Source of the DNA: Spirochaetota bacterium
GTDB lineage: Bacteria > Spirochaetota > UBA4802 > UBA5368
DNA: 32,122 nucleotides
NCBI GenBank assembly: GCA_018263175.1
Contig: JADFDB010000014.1
Location: 1-32,122, forward strand
Direction of reading: 5' to 3'
This document shows positions 23,123 to 30,534 of this stretch, in pieces. A program made the position numbers and the translations under genes. Position 1 is the first letter of the stretch, and the number at the start of each line of letters is the position of its first letter. The notes beneath the pieces were generated by a model. It saw only the letters and a list, made by a program, of their open reading frames with translations. It did no database searches and was not told the DNA's origin.

Positions 23123-25036
23123 ATGGCAAGCAGGTTCAAGGGATATACCGGCAGGTTGTTGGAGGTGGATCTTGGCACGGGGCGGGTTTCGGACTACCAT
23201 GTGTCGGACGAAGACCGGGAGCGGTTTCTTGGAGGGAGGTTTCTTTCCACTAAAATACTGTGGGACGTCCTTGCTCCCGGAGTTGACCCGCTTTCTCCCG
23301 AAAACGTGCTTCTGGTGATGACCGCGCCGCTTACCGGAACCGGGGCCCCCTGCACGAGCCGTTTCGACATCTCGGCCAAAAGCCCGCTCACCGGCGCGAT
23401 CGGCCACTCGAACAGCGGCGGGAATTTCGGCGTGTACCTCAAGCGCTGTGGGTTCGACGGCCTGCTGGTTCGCGGGCGCTCGCCGAAACCGGTCTACCTT
23501 TCGGTCGACGAAAGCGGCGTCGTGATAAAGGACGCGGCGGAGCTGTGGGGCATGGACACCGAAAAGACGCAGCACGCCCTTATCGAGCGACACGGCAAAG
23601 GCGGCACCATGGCGATCGGGCCGGCCGGGGAAAACCTCGTCAAATACGCGGCGATCGTCTCCCAGGAGCGCCTGCACGGTCGTACCGGCATGGGTGCCGT
23701 GATGGGGTCCAAGAACCTGAAGGGAATGATAGCGGTCGGCAACAAGAAGATAGAGCTCGATCGACCCGAGGAGTTCAAGGACCTGGTCAAAAAATGGACT
23801 AAAATGCTCAAGGCGCACCCCGCAACCGGCGAGGCGGCCCCGCGCTACGGTACCGCGGGCTTCCTTACGGCGCTCTCGATACGCAACGCACTGCCGACGA
23901 AAAACTTCACCGCGGGGAGCTATAAGGATGCAGCCATGATCGGCGGCGAACGTCTTGCCGACGAGTTCCTCGTGAAAAACACCGGATGCCTCTCGTGTCC
24001 GATCCGCTGCGGACGGGTGGTGCTGGTCGACGGACGCGAGGTGAAGGGGCCCGAATACGAGATCCTCTGCCTGCTGGGATCGAATATGCTCATCAACGAC
24101 ATGGAAGCGATCTTCCGCTGGAATTACGAGCTGGACCTGCTCGGCATGGATTCGATCAGTGCGGGTTCGGTAATCGGCTTTGCAGCCGAGCTGAACGAGC
24201 GGGGCATGTGGAAGAACGGGATCGAGTTCGGGAAGAAGGAAAACATCTCCGAGGTGCTGCGAAGCACCGCCTATCGTGAGGGGATCGGTGCGGACCTCGC
24301 GGAGGGTGTGCGCTTTCTCGCGAACAAGTACGGTGGCGAAGATTTTGCGCCGCACGTCAAGGGGCTCGAGCTCGCAGCCTATGAGCCGCGCGCCGCCGTG
24401 GGCCACGGTCTCGGATACGCCACGGCAAGCCGCGGCGCGTGTCACCTGGATGGAGGCTACCTCATTTATTTCGAGGCCACGGGGCCGGTGACCCTCGACC
24501 CGTTTCACTATCGTTCCAAGCCGGGCTGGGTCGTGCTCGACCAGAACCTGCTCGCCGCGATCAGCGCCGGGGGCAACTGTCTGTTCACCTCGTGGACATT
24601 CGTTCCGCCGATCGCCTTCAAGGTGCCCGGCAGCAAGCTCCTTTCCTCGCTCGTTACCGGTATCCTTACGCATTCATGGGCACTCATCGACGTGCTGCTG
24701 CGCTTTCCAAAAATTCTGAAATTACATCTTCCGATGCTGCCGCACACCAGGGCGATCGAGTATGCAACAGGCATGAAGATGGACTTCGGGACCTATTTCC
24801 GGGCCGGTGAGCGCGGCTATACGCTGGAAAGGTTGTATAACCAGCGCGAGGGTATCGGCGGGGAGCAGGACAAGCTGCCGAAAAAATTCACCCACGAAGC
24901 GCTCCTTCCGGGAAACAGTCGCTCGGTTGTGCCCATGGATAAAATGCTGCCGAAGTATTACCGGCTGCGCGGCTGGGACCGCACAGGGGCACCCACAAAG
25001 AAAACGCTTCGCAAGCTCGATCTTGACGGCCTGTGA
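23123..25036 (+). CDS. Aldehyde:ferredoxin oxidoreductase family protein (tungsten/molybdenum bis-pterin enzyme)
   Basis: Family members oxidise aldehydes to carboxylic acids, or the reverse, with ferredoxin as partner, using a W- or Mo-bis-pterin and one [4Fe-4S] cluster. The 637-residue product has the N-terminal KGYTGRLLEVDL and the pterin-contacting TSRFDISAKSPLTGAIGHSN region (78-97). Cluster ligands are C289, C292 and C296 (CLSCPIRC) plus C486 (GGNCLF), the spacing seen in Pyrococcus AOR. I chose ATG 23123 behind GGGGGG; an upstream TTG at 23099 lies in the repeat and is unlikely. No ferredoxin, pterin or tungstate genes are adjacent. With the SDR two genes upstream it could complete an alcohol-to-acid conversion, though benzoyl-CoA-reductase-like or other AOR subfamilies cannot be excluded. 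Confidence 0.93.
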   Translation: MASRFKGYTGRLLEVDLGTGRVSDYHVSDEDRERFLGGRFLSTKILWDVLAPGVDPLSPENVLLVMTAPLTGTGAPCTSRFDISAKSPLTGAIGHSNSGGNFGVYLKRCGFDGLLVRGRSPKPVYLSVDESGVVIKDAAELWGMDTEKTQHALIERHGKGGTMAIGPAGENLVKYAAIVSQERLHGRTGMGAVMGSKNLKGMIAVGNKKIELDRPEEFKDLVKKWTKMLKAHPATGEAAPRYGTAGFLTALSIRNALPTKNFTAGSYKDAAMIGGERLADEFLVKNTGCLSCPIRCGRVVLVDGREVKGPEYEILCLLGSNMLINDMEAIFRWNYELDLLGMDSISAGSVIGFAAELNERGMWKNGIEFGKKENISEVLRSTAYREGIGADLAEGVRFLANKYGGEDFAPHVKGLELAAYEPRAAVGHGLGYATASRGACHLDGGYLIYFEATGPVTLDPFHYRSKPGWVVLDQNLLAAISAGGNCLFTSWTFVPPIAFKVPGSKLLSSLVTGILTHSWALIDVLLRFPKILKLHLPMLPHTRAIEYATGMKMDFGTYFRAGERGYTLERLYNQREGIGGEQDKLPKKFTHEALLPGNSRSVVPMDKMLPKYYRLRGWDRTGAPTKKTLRKLDLDGL

Positions 25037-25040
25037 TTAT

Positions 25041-25124
25041 TGGACTTGTTTCATATAACCCGAATAGCGGCTTTTCCCCCGCCGCAGGCGGGGGTATGAT
25101 TCCCAGTTATGAAACAACTCTATT
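25041..25124 (-). repeat. Palindromic intergenic repeat, copy 4 (fills a convergent gap)
   Basis: On the minus strand it starts AATAGAGTTGTTTCATAAC and ends TATATGAAACAAGTCC, with outer arms matching copy 1. One core arm is intact (GCGGGGGAAAAGCCG) but the partner arm has lost about nine bases. It begins four bases after the AOR stop codon and extends five bases into the STAS gene, whose TAG stop (25120-25122) is part of the repeat terminus. Confidence 0.9.
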
Positions 25125-25479
25125 TGCGGGTCTTTATGTCGGCAATGGCGTCGTAATCGGAGTTGAAGGTGGTGACGAAGTCGGAGATTCCGACGATATC
25201 CATGACTTTCTGGAAATGGCCCGTAAGGCCCACAAAGCTGACCTTGCCGCCGACCTCGTTGATGTTCTGGATAATGTTGATCAGCGTAGCGATTCCGGCC
25301 GAGTTTATGTAGTTGGTCTTTTCGAAATTGATGACAAGGTGCTTCGGGTGATATTTTTCCTTGAGCTTTTCGAAGACCCGCATAACCTCGGCATCGGCCT
25401 CGGACGTCATGTCCCCCTCTATTATGAGTATGGGAATGTCTTCCGTGTATTCGAAAGTAGCCTTGTGTGCGATGCCCAT
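25120..25479 (-). CDS. STAS-domain anti-anti-sigma factor
   Basis: This is a 119-residue single-domain STAS protein of the SpoIIAA/RsbV type. Known relatives bind an anti-sigma kinase when unphosphorylated and so release a sigma factor or other partner. Visible features are the beta strand IPILIIEGDMTSEADAE, the central VINFEKTNYINSAGIATLI with S60 as the expected phospho-acceptor, and the closing GKVSFVGLTGHFQKVMDIVG. AGGAG precedes ATG 25479, and a good promoter lies upstream at 25550-25579. No cognate kinase, phosphatase or sigma factor gene is in the window. The last codon and stop come from repeat copy 4, so the C-terminus may have been changed by repeat insertion. Confidence 0.92.
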   Translation of the reverse strand: MGIAHKATFEYTEDIPILIIEGDMTSEADAEVMRVFEKLKEKYHPKHLVINFEKTNYINSAGIATLINIIQNINEVGGKVSFVGLTGHFQKVMDIVGISDFVTTFNSDYDAIADIKTRK

Positions 25480-25549
25480 TGCGCTCTCCTGCGAGATGAT
25501 ATTTCCGGGTTCAGGTCTTCTGTATGCGCGGCTTCGTGGAAACCGGGTA

Positions 25550-25579
25550 ATAATCAGACCATTTTACGAAGAATGTCAA
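25550..25579 (-). promoter_or_regulatory. Candidate promoter for the STAS gene
   Basis: On the minus strand TTGACA (25579-25574) is followed after 18 bases by GATTAT (25555-25550). The start site would be near 25543, giving a leader of about 64 nt ending in AGGAG. It shows the STAS gene can be transcribed independently of pcrA. Confidence 0.5.
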
Positions 25580-25591
25580 GTAGTATTCCAC

Positions 25592-25653
25592 AGGGTTGCT
25601 GCATAAACGGGGAATAACGCCGGTTTCCCCCGGATTTACGATACTGCGTATGG
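25592..25653 (+). repeat. Palindromic intergenic repeat, copy 5 (degenerate half copy)
   Basis: AGGGTTGCTGCATAAAC, then GGGGAATAACGCCGG and TTTCCCCC, follow the left half of copies 2 and 3. The right half is replaced by unrelated sequence ending in GCGTATGG, so the long stem cannot form. It lies directly against the pcrA stop codon (25654-25656, minus strand). Confidence 0.65.
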
Positions 25654-27879
25654 TCATAGCTTTTGAAGCGGCGTGTATTTTTCGAGAAAGGTTTTTTTGT
25701 CCCCGTTCCCGAAAACGATCGTGATCTTTACGTTGTCGCCGCCGCCTTCTATCGCTAAAATCCTTCCCCTTCCGTATTTAGGATGAAGCACGGCCTCTCT
25801 GGTCCTGAAGCGGGATCCGTTACCGCCAGTCGGATTTAGAGCCACGGCGCTCGTGACGGCACCGGGGTAGGGCCCGTTGAAGGGCAGGCTGTCACGCACC
25901 GGCGCGCTGTAGCCGCCCTCGCCGTACTCGCGTACGTCCATGGTAGCGGCCGGTATCTCGGCGATGAAGCGCGAAGGCTCCTTGTAGGAGAGGCCGCTGT
26001 AGCTGCGGCGCATCTCGGCGCCGGTAAGGAATATGCGGTCCATGGCCCGCGTTATGCCCACGTAGCAGAGCCGGCGCTCCTCCTCTATGCCGGCGTCGGT
26101 GTCGCTCGAGTTGAAGTGGGGGAATATGCCTTCCTCCATGCCCGTAAGAAAAACGACGGGGAACTCGAGCCCCTTGGCGTTATGCACCGTCATAAGCGTG
26201 ATCGAGTTGAGCGGGTCGGGGCCCTCGGCGTCGGGAGACTCCTCCGACGTCAGCAGTGAAATCTCCTGTAAAAACCGGTCGAGCGCGGCGTCGGGATAGC
26301 GCGCCTCGTACTCGTAGACGCTGTTGATGAATTCCTCGATGTTCTCGAGCCTCGACCGGCTCTCGACCGAATTTTCCTCCTCGAGATTTTCGCGGTAGGA
26401 GGTGGCCTCGATCAGTTCGCGCACCATGGCCGAGAGCTTCATCGTTTCGGGTACGAGGGCGGAGGCGGCCATCCCCCGCTCGATGATCTTCTTGAAGGAA
26501 GTGATGCCCGCGGGGACCTTGCCCTTTATGGCGAGCCCCCTGGCGATCACCTCCCACTCGGTTATCTCCGCCGTATACGCGGTGTCGCGCAGCCGCTCCA
26601 CCGTCGCCGCGCCTATGCCGCGCGCGGGCACGTTGATTATGCGCAAGAGCGAAACGCCGTCGGCGGGATTGGCGATGAGCCTCAGGTAGGCCAGTATGTC
26701 CTTGATCTCTTTGCGGTCGTAGAATTTCAGGCCTCCGACAACGCGGTAGGGTATGTTCTCCCTGCGGAGCATCTCCTCGAACACGCGGGACTGGGCGTTG
26801 GTGCGGTAAAACACGGCGAAGTCGCGGTTGCGGAGGGCCTCTTTTTTTTTAAGCGACAGTATCGTGCTCACCACGTACTCCGCCTCGCCGTATTCGTTAT
26901 TGGCCCGGCACCAGGTAAGGGGCTCGCCGTCGCCGCGCACCGCGCGCAGGCGTTTTTCCTTGCGGTTGACGTTGTTGCGGATGACGTGCCATGCCGCATC
27001 GAGTATCGGTACGGTGGAGCGGTAGTTCTCCTCGAGTTTAACGACCTTCGTCTCGTCGAAATCGCGCTCGAAATCGAGGATGTTGCGGATGTCGGCACCG
27101 CGCCAGGAATAGATGGACTGATCGTCGTCGCCGACCACGCAGAGGTTCCGTGTGGCCGACGAGAGGTATTTGCAGATCAGATACTGCGCGTGGTTGGTGT
27201 CCTGGTATTCGTCGATCATGAAGTAGCGCCAGCGTCGCTGTAGTTCCGTGAGCGATTCGGGGCTTCTGCGCATAAGGACGACGGTTTTTATCAGCAGGTC
27301 GTTGAAATCGAGCGCGCCCGAGCGCGACAGGCGGTCCTGGTACTCCCGGTACAGATCGGAAAAGTTGAGGCCAGGGTATCCGGGCATGAGCGATGAGAGG
27401 TCGGCGCCCTCGATCATCTCGGCACGGTCCTTGATCTCCGATATTTTAGAGGCGAGGGCGGACGGCTTTATCTTTTTGGGGTCCAGCCTCATCTCCAGGA
27501 GTATGTCCTTGATGAGCGTCTCCTGGTCCTTCGCGTCGTAGATCGTGAAGGCGCGCGGCACGCCGATGCGGTCGCCGTAGCGGCGCAGGATGTACACGGC
27601 GGCCGAGTGAAAGGTCCGGACGAACACGCTTTCCCCGATCGGCCCGATCAGCTCGGCGACGCGGCGTTTCATCTCGTCGGCCGCCTTGTTGGTGAAGGTA
27701 ACGGCGAATATCTCGAAGGGCGGGACGCCCTTTTGCCTGATGAGGTGGGCGATGCGATAGGTGATGACACGCGTCTTGCCGGAACCGGCACCCGCGAGGA
27801 TGAGAAGCGGGCCCTCGGTATGGGTGACCGCTTCGCGCTGGCTGGGGTTGAGCTCGTCGAGCGGGTCGCGTTGTGTCAT
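25654..27879 (-). CDS. pcrA: UvrD/PcrA-family superfamily-1 DNA helicase
   Basis: This 3'-5' helicase serves nucleotide excision and mismatch repair, replication restart and removal of RecA filaments. The 741 residues have all SF1A motifs: NPSQREAV Q-motif (11-18), Walker A AGAGSGKT (29-36), VTFTNKAADEMK, YFMIDEYQDTN (motif II), GDDDQSIYSWRGAD (III), EENYRS (IV), VHNAKGLEFPVVFLTGMEEG (V) and RRLCYVGITRA (VI). The C-terminus has the small Tudor-like domain of PcrA (GREA-like VLHPKYGRGRILAIEGGGDN). The ATG at 27879 is used, with weak GGAAA upstream. It is the third gene of a minus-strand run behind MBL and methyltransferase genes (104-bp gap). Confidence 0.95.
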   Translation of the reverse strand: MTQRDPLDELNPSQREAVTHTEGPLLILAGAGSGKTRVITYRIAHLIRQKGVPPFEIFAVTFTNKAADEMKRRVAELIGPIGESVFVRTFHSAAVYILRRYGDRIGVPRAFTIYDAKDQETLIKDILLEMRLDPKKIKPSALASKISEIKDRAEMIEGADLSSLMPGYPGLNFSDLYREYQDRLSRSGALDFNDLLIKTVVLMRRSPESLTELQRRWRYFMIDEYQDTNHAQYLICKYLSSATRNLCVVGDDDQSIYSWRGADIRNILDFERDFDETKVVKLEENYRSTVPILDAAWHVIRNNVNRKEKRLRAVRGDGEPLTWCRANNEYGEAEYVVSTILSLKKKEALRNRDFAVFYRTNAQSRVFEEMLRRENIPYRVVGGLKFYDRKEIKDILAYLRLIANPADGVSLLRIINVPARGIGAATVERLRDTAYTAEITEWEVIARGLAIKGKVPAGITSFKKIIERGMAASALVPETMKLSAMVRELIEATSYRENLEEENSVESRSRLENIEEFINSVYEYEARYPDAALDRFLQEISLLTSEESPDAEGPDPLNSITLMTVHNAKGLEFPVVFLTGMEEGIFPHFNSSDTDAGIEEERRLCYVGITRAMDRIFLTGAEMRRSYSGLSYKEPSRFIAEIPAATMDVREYGEGGYSAPVRDSLPFNGPYPGAVTSAVALNPTGGNGSRFRTREAVLHPKYGRGRILAIEGGGDNVKITIVFGNGDKKTFLEKYTPLQKL

Positions 27880-27983
27880 GGTCGTTTCCGGTTTCGCAGA
27901 GGTTGAGTACTATCCGCCGTGACGCCGTGTACGGGCAAGCAATTTTTAAGACGGCGGCGTAAGTGCGGTTGTCCCTCAGGCGC

Positions 27984-28706
27984 TTACCGCGCCCGTGCCG
28001 CCGGCTTCACGCAAAGGTACGAGACGATGAAGAAGTCGCCGTAGTCCGCCCGTTCGATATGGAATCCGGCCCGGTAGAGCATCTCTTCCATGATCCAGTC
28101 GTAGGTCGAGTACTCTTCGCGCACGTGCCGCTCGTAGTCGAGCGCCGCGTCTTCGCCCGCGGATTCGCGCATCCGGTCTATCGTTCGTCCGATCGAGGCG
28201 GCGGCCTTCTCGGGCTGGACCGCGTAGACGAGGTCGTGCAGAAAGAAGCGGCCCCCGGGGGCGAGTAGCTCGTGTATACGGGAAAGCGCGATGAGCTTCC
28301 AGAAGTCGGGGAGATGGTGAAGCGCGAGCTGGGAGACGACGGCCGCGGGCGGCGAATCGTCGTGCGTATAGCCGAGGAAGCCCGAGTGGACGAAGGATAT
28401 CTCTCCGGCGCCGCGGCGCGCCGCCTTCTCGCGCGCGTAGTCGAGCATCGTCCGCGAGATGTCCAGCGCATAGACCCTCCGGCAGCGTCGCGAGGCCTCT
28501 ATGGCGAACTCGCCGGTACCGGCGCCGAACTCCACGAGCACGTCCCCGTCTTTCAGGCCGAGCTCGTCGAGGATGGCGTTGACCTCGGCGCGGACGTCGC
28601 GCAGGGCGCACATGCGCTCGTCGTATTCGCGCACCCTGTCGGCGCTTTCATAGTCGGTGCCGACCTGCTTCATCTCGTCGTATGTCCAGCGCACGTTGGT
28701 GTCCAT
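27984..28706 (-). CDS. Class I SAM-dependent methyltransferase
   Basis: The 240-residue cytoplasmic protein contains the Rossmann-type SAM site: motif I VLVEFGAGTGEF (56-67), the acidic D82 after beta-2 (YALDISRTMLDYA), FVHSGF, and the post-motif SQLALHHLPD (125-134), then LAPGGRFFLHDL. Methyltransferase-11/25 like folds of this sort act on varied small molecules or lipids, so no substrate is offered. The start ATG 28706 follows a strong AGGAGGAAT. It is 53 bases downstream of the MBL gene on the same strand, probably one transcription unit leading into pcrA. Most similar to ubiquinone/menaquinone-type methyltransferases only in general fold. Confidence 0.85.
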   Translation of the reverse strand: MDTNVRWTYDEMKQVGTDYESADRVREYDERMCALRDVRAEVNAILDELGLKDGDVLVEFGAGTGEFAIEASRRCRRVYALDISRTMLDYAREKAARRGAGEISFVHSGFLGYTHDDSPPAAVVSQLALHHLPDFWKLIALSRIHELLAPGGRFFLHDLVYAVQPEKAAASIGRTIDRMRESAGEDAALDYERHVREEYSTYDWIMEEMLYRAGFHIERADYGDFFIVSYLCVKPAARAR

Positions 28707-28759
28707 ATTCCTCCTGCCCGGGCCGCGCCGGGACGACTGCGTGCGGTGCGAGCGCTTCC

Positions 28760-29497
28760 TTATTCGGCTATCTCGATTCGGTCGCCGGGCCGAACGTACC
28801 GAATCCTTCCCGCGCCGGCCGTTTTATTCCGCTTGAGGTGCGTTCCGTAGAATACGATATCCTCGGCGCATCGCGGAAGCGCCTTCAGGGCGAGATCGGC
28901 TTCAGAAAGATGCACCCTGTGGGCCTCGCCTGGCTCGCCATTCAGGTCGATCAGGACGGCCTTCCCGCCGCTTTGGATAAACGGGAGCAGATCCTCGCTC
29001 CAGAGCGTGTCGGGCATATAGGTGAAGCGTGGCCCACCGGACCCGAACAGGGTGAAGCCGATGGTCTCGACGGGATGCGCCATGGTGAAGGTTTTGATCG
29101 AGATCCCATCCCCGAGCTCGAGCGTCGTTCCCGGGGCGATCTCGATGAATCGCATCGCGCCGCCGAGCCATTCGCGGAGCGGGTGGTCTTTGCCGAAGGC
29201 GAGCGCGCACAGCTCGAGCATCCGCGCCTCGAGTCCGGCCGGGCCGAAGGTTGTTATCACCCCCGCCATGCCGTCATAAAAAAGGCGCAGGGCGAGAAAG
29301 GGAAAGCCGAAGCAGTGGTCGGCATGAAAGTGGGAGATGAAGATGTTCCGTATGGCGTCCAGCGGCATCTTTTCCCTGAAAAGGCTCATCATGACGTCGG
29401 GCGGGACTTCGCAGAGCAGCCGGCCATCGACGAGGAAGGAGTTGTAGGGGAGGCCGTCGCTGATGCCGCCGCCGTTTCCGAGTATGGTCAATCGCAT
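28760..29497 (-). CDS. MBL-fold metallo-hydrolase (RNase Z-like)
   Basis: The 245-residue product carries the metallo-beta-lactamase signature HFHADH (56-61) after LDAIRNIFIS, TMAHPVETIG and YMPDTLWSEDLL as further metal-site regions, and GTHLKR near the end supplying another histidine. The beta-strand start MRLTILGNGGG is typical of RNase Z/ElaC-like and PhnP-like members. It lacks the long exosite arm of true RNase Z, so tRNA 3' processing is not claimed; phosphodiesterase or arylsulfatase-type hydrolysis is equally possible. The ATG at 29497 has only a weak ribosome site. It opens the minus-strand run MBL, methyltransferase, pcrA. Confidence 0.85.
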   Translation of the reverse strand: MRLTILGNGGGISDGLPYNSFLVDGRLLCEVPPDVMMSLFREKMPLDAIRNIFISHFHADHCFGFPFLALRLFYDGMAGVITTFGPAGLEARMLELCALAFGKDHPLREWLGGAMRFIEIAPGTTLELGDGISIKTFTMAHPVETIGFTLFGSGGPRFTYMPDTLWSEDLLPFIQSGGKAVLIDLNGEPGEAHRVHLSEADLALKALPRCAEDIVFYGTHLKRNKTAGAGRIRYVRPGDRIEIAE

Positions 29498-29646
29498 TCG
29501 GTTCTCGCCGGCTCTTTAATCGTATTCGTCGCGCCGCTGTGTCTGCGCGACGGGTGCAGGGTAGGGCAAACAGCGCACAATGCAAGAAAATTCCGATGCA
29601 CCGCCGGTTAAATCGCCTGAAAGCCCGGCAGACGCAGCTTTTATTA

Positions 29647-29684
29647 TTGACAAATTTGTGGTTTCAGCTATAATGATAATCATT
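29647..29684 (+). promoter_or_regulatory. perR promoter with overlapping Fur/PerR-type operator
   Basis: TTGACA (29647-29652) and a perfect TATAAT (29669-29674) are 16 bases apart. AATGAT-A-ATCATT (29672-29684) is a perfect 6-1-6 palindrome overlapping the -10 and matches the centre of the classical Fur box exactly. Binding here would block polymerase, so autoregulation by the product of the gene downstream is expected. The leader to ATG 29780 is about 99 nt. Confidence 0.75.
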
Positions 29685-29779
29685 CCGAGTATTGACAATT
29701 TCGTTTTGAGGTGTACTTCGGGCGGCCGGAAGAAGGCGCGCTTGGGGGCTTCGGGAATCGTCAACGGGGCAGCAGGCCA

Positions 29780-30166
29780 ATGGAAACACGGTATAAAAAA
29801 AGCAGACAGCGCGAAAAGATGCTCGAATTGCTGCGTGCGACAGAATCGCATCCATCGGCCGACTGGATATACGAAAGGCTGAAGAAGGATTTTAAAAACC
29901 TGAGCATGGGCACCGTCTATCGGAATCTCGGCATTCTGATCGATCAGGGCTTTGTTAGAAAAATAGACTTCGGCAGCACCTTCGACCGCTTTGACGCCAA
30001 TGTTACGCGGCACTATCACTTCGTCTGCGAGAAGTGCGGCGCTATTTCCGATGTCGAAATGCCGTTCGACGATGCGCTGAACCGCAAGGCCGGCCGGGTC
30101 GGGAATTTCGAGGTCCGAAGCCACAGGATCGAATTTTTCGGCGTTTGCAGAAAATGCGGGAAATGA
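29780..30166 (+). CDS. perR: PerR-type peroxide-sensing Fur-family repressor
   Basis: The 128-residue protein aligns with Bacillus subtilis PerR at a constant offset of 13 residues. The regulatory metal ligands correspond to H24, D72, H78, H80 and D91, and the structural zinc site to C83, C86, C123 and C126 (CEKC and CRKC). D91 instead of Glu is the residue that marks PerR rather than Fur. The winged helix occupies the first 65 residues (SMGTVYRNLGILIDQG). ATG 29780 is chosen since homologues start here, although its Shine-Dalgarno (AGCAGG) is weak. In known PerR, Fe2+-catalysed oxidation of two histidines releases DNA upon H2O2. The next gene encodes bacterioferritin, a typical regulon member. 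Confidence 0.9.
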   Translation: METRYKKSRQREKMLELLRATESHPSADWIYERLKKDFKNLSMGTVYRNLGILIDQGFVRKIDFGSTFDRFDANVTRHYHFVCEKCGAISDVEMPFDDALNRKAGRVGNFEVRSHRIEFFGVCRKCGK

Positions 30167-30176
30167 TTTTTCCGGT

Positions 30177-30193
30177 ACAATCATAATAATTGT
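30177..30193. promoter_or_regulatory. Second Fur/PerR-like palindrome
   Basis: ACAATCATAATAATTGT is an inverted repeat (arms ACAAT/ATTGT with an AT-AT pair around the centre and one mismatched pair), 11 bases after the perR stop codon. It resembles but does not fully match the box over the perR promoter. It lies about 340 bp upstream of the bacterioferritin gene, and about 145 bp upstream of its likely promoter. Confidence 0.45.
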
Positions 30194-30334
30194 TCCGAAT
30201 GCCGAATGAATCATGCGGCGTGGCGAAAGACCACATTGACGGGAAACGGGAGACGACCCGCCACGACCGGTTCTTCCGTACGGAGAAGCTGGAAAGGGGC
30301 ACGGTCATGAAGGCCATACAGAAAAAATAATCGC

Positions 30335-30363
30335 TTCACATGTGCCGCGATCCATAGTATGAT
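30335..30363 (+). promoter_or_regulatory. Candidate promoter for bacterioferritin gene
   Basis: TTCACA (30335-30340) and TATGAT (30358-30363) are exactly 17 bases apart, each five of six consensus. Transcription would start near 30370. The PerR-like box is too far upstream for simple blocking, so any PerR control would need another site or looping. Confidence 0.55.
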
Positions 30364-30534
30364 GAGTCGGTCTTTCATGGGTTCGGCGAGCGGAGCGAGG
30401 GAAATTAAAATGTACCGGGTGTGCGACCGGGTCGCCGCCCGCGACGCGCTTCTCTCCGGCATTCTCCGCGATGCGGCGGATAATGCCGACCGGAAGGACG
30501 TTTGTTTTGAAACTCTACAGGATGGAGGTGCAGT

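Larger units (their letters stand above)
30167..30534. other. 368-bp gap between perR and the bacterioferritin gene
   Basis: It holds an operator-like palindrome (30177-30193), a possible 43-codon reading frame (30199-30330) without a ribosome site, and the promoter at 30335-30363. From there to the bacterioferritin start is a leader of about 165 nt with no fold I can recognise as a riboswitch. Confidence 0.5.

Noticed and set aside
23096-24673. A 525-codon open frame on the minus strand opposite the aldehyde oxidoreductase
   Set aside because: Same GC-bias shadow; the plus strand carries all conserved AOR motifs.
29692-29697. A second TTGACA upstream of perR
   Set aside because: No -10-like hexamer is found 15-19 bases downstream, whereas the TTGACA at 29647 has a perfect TATAAT.
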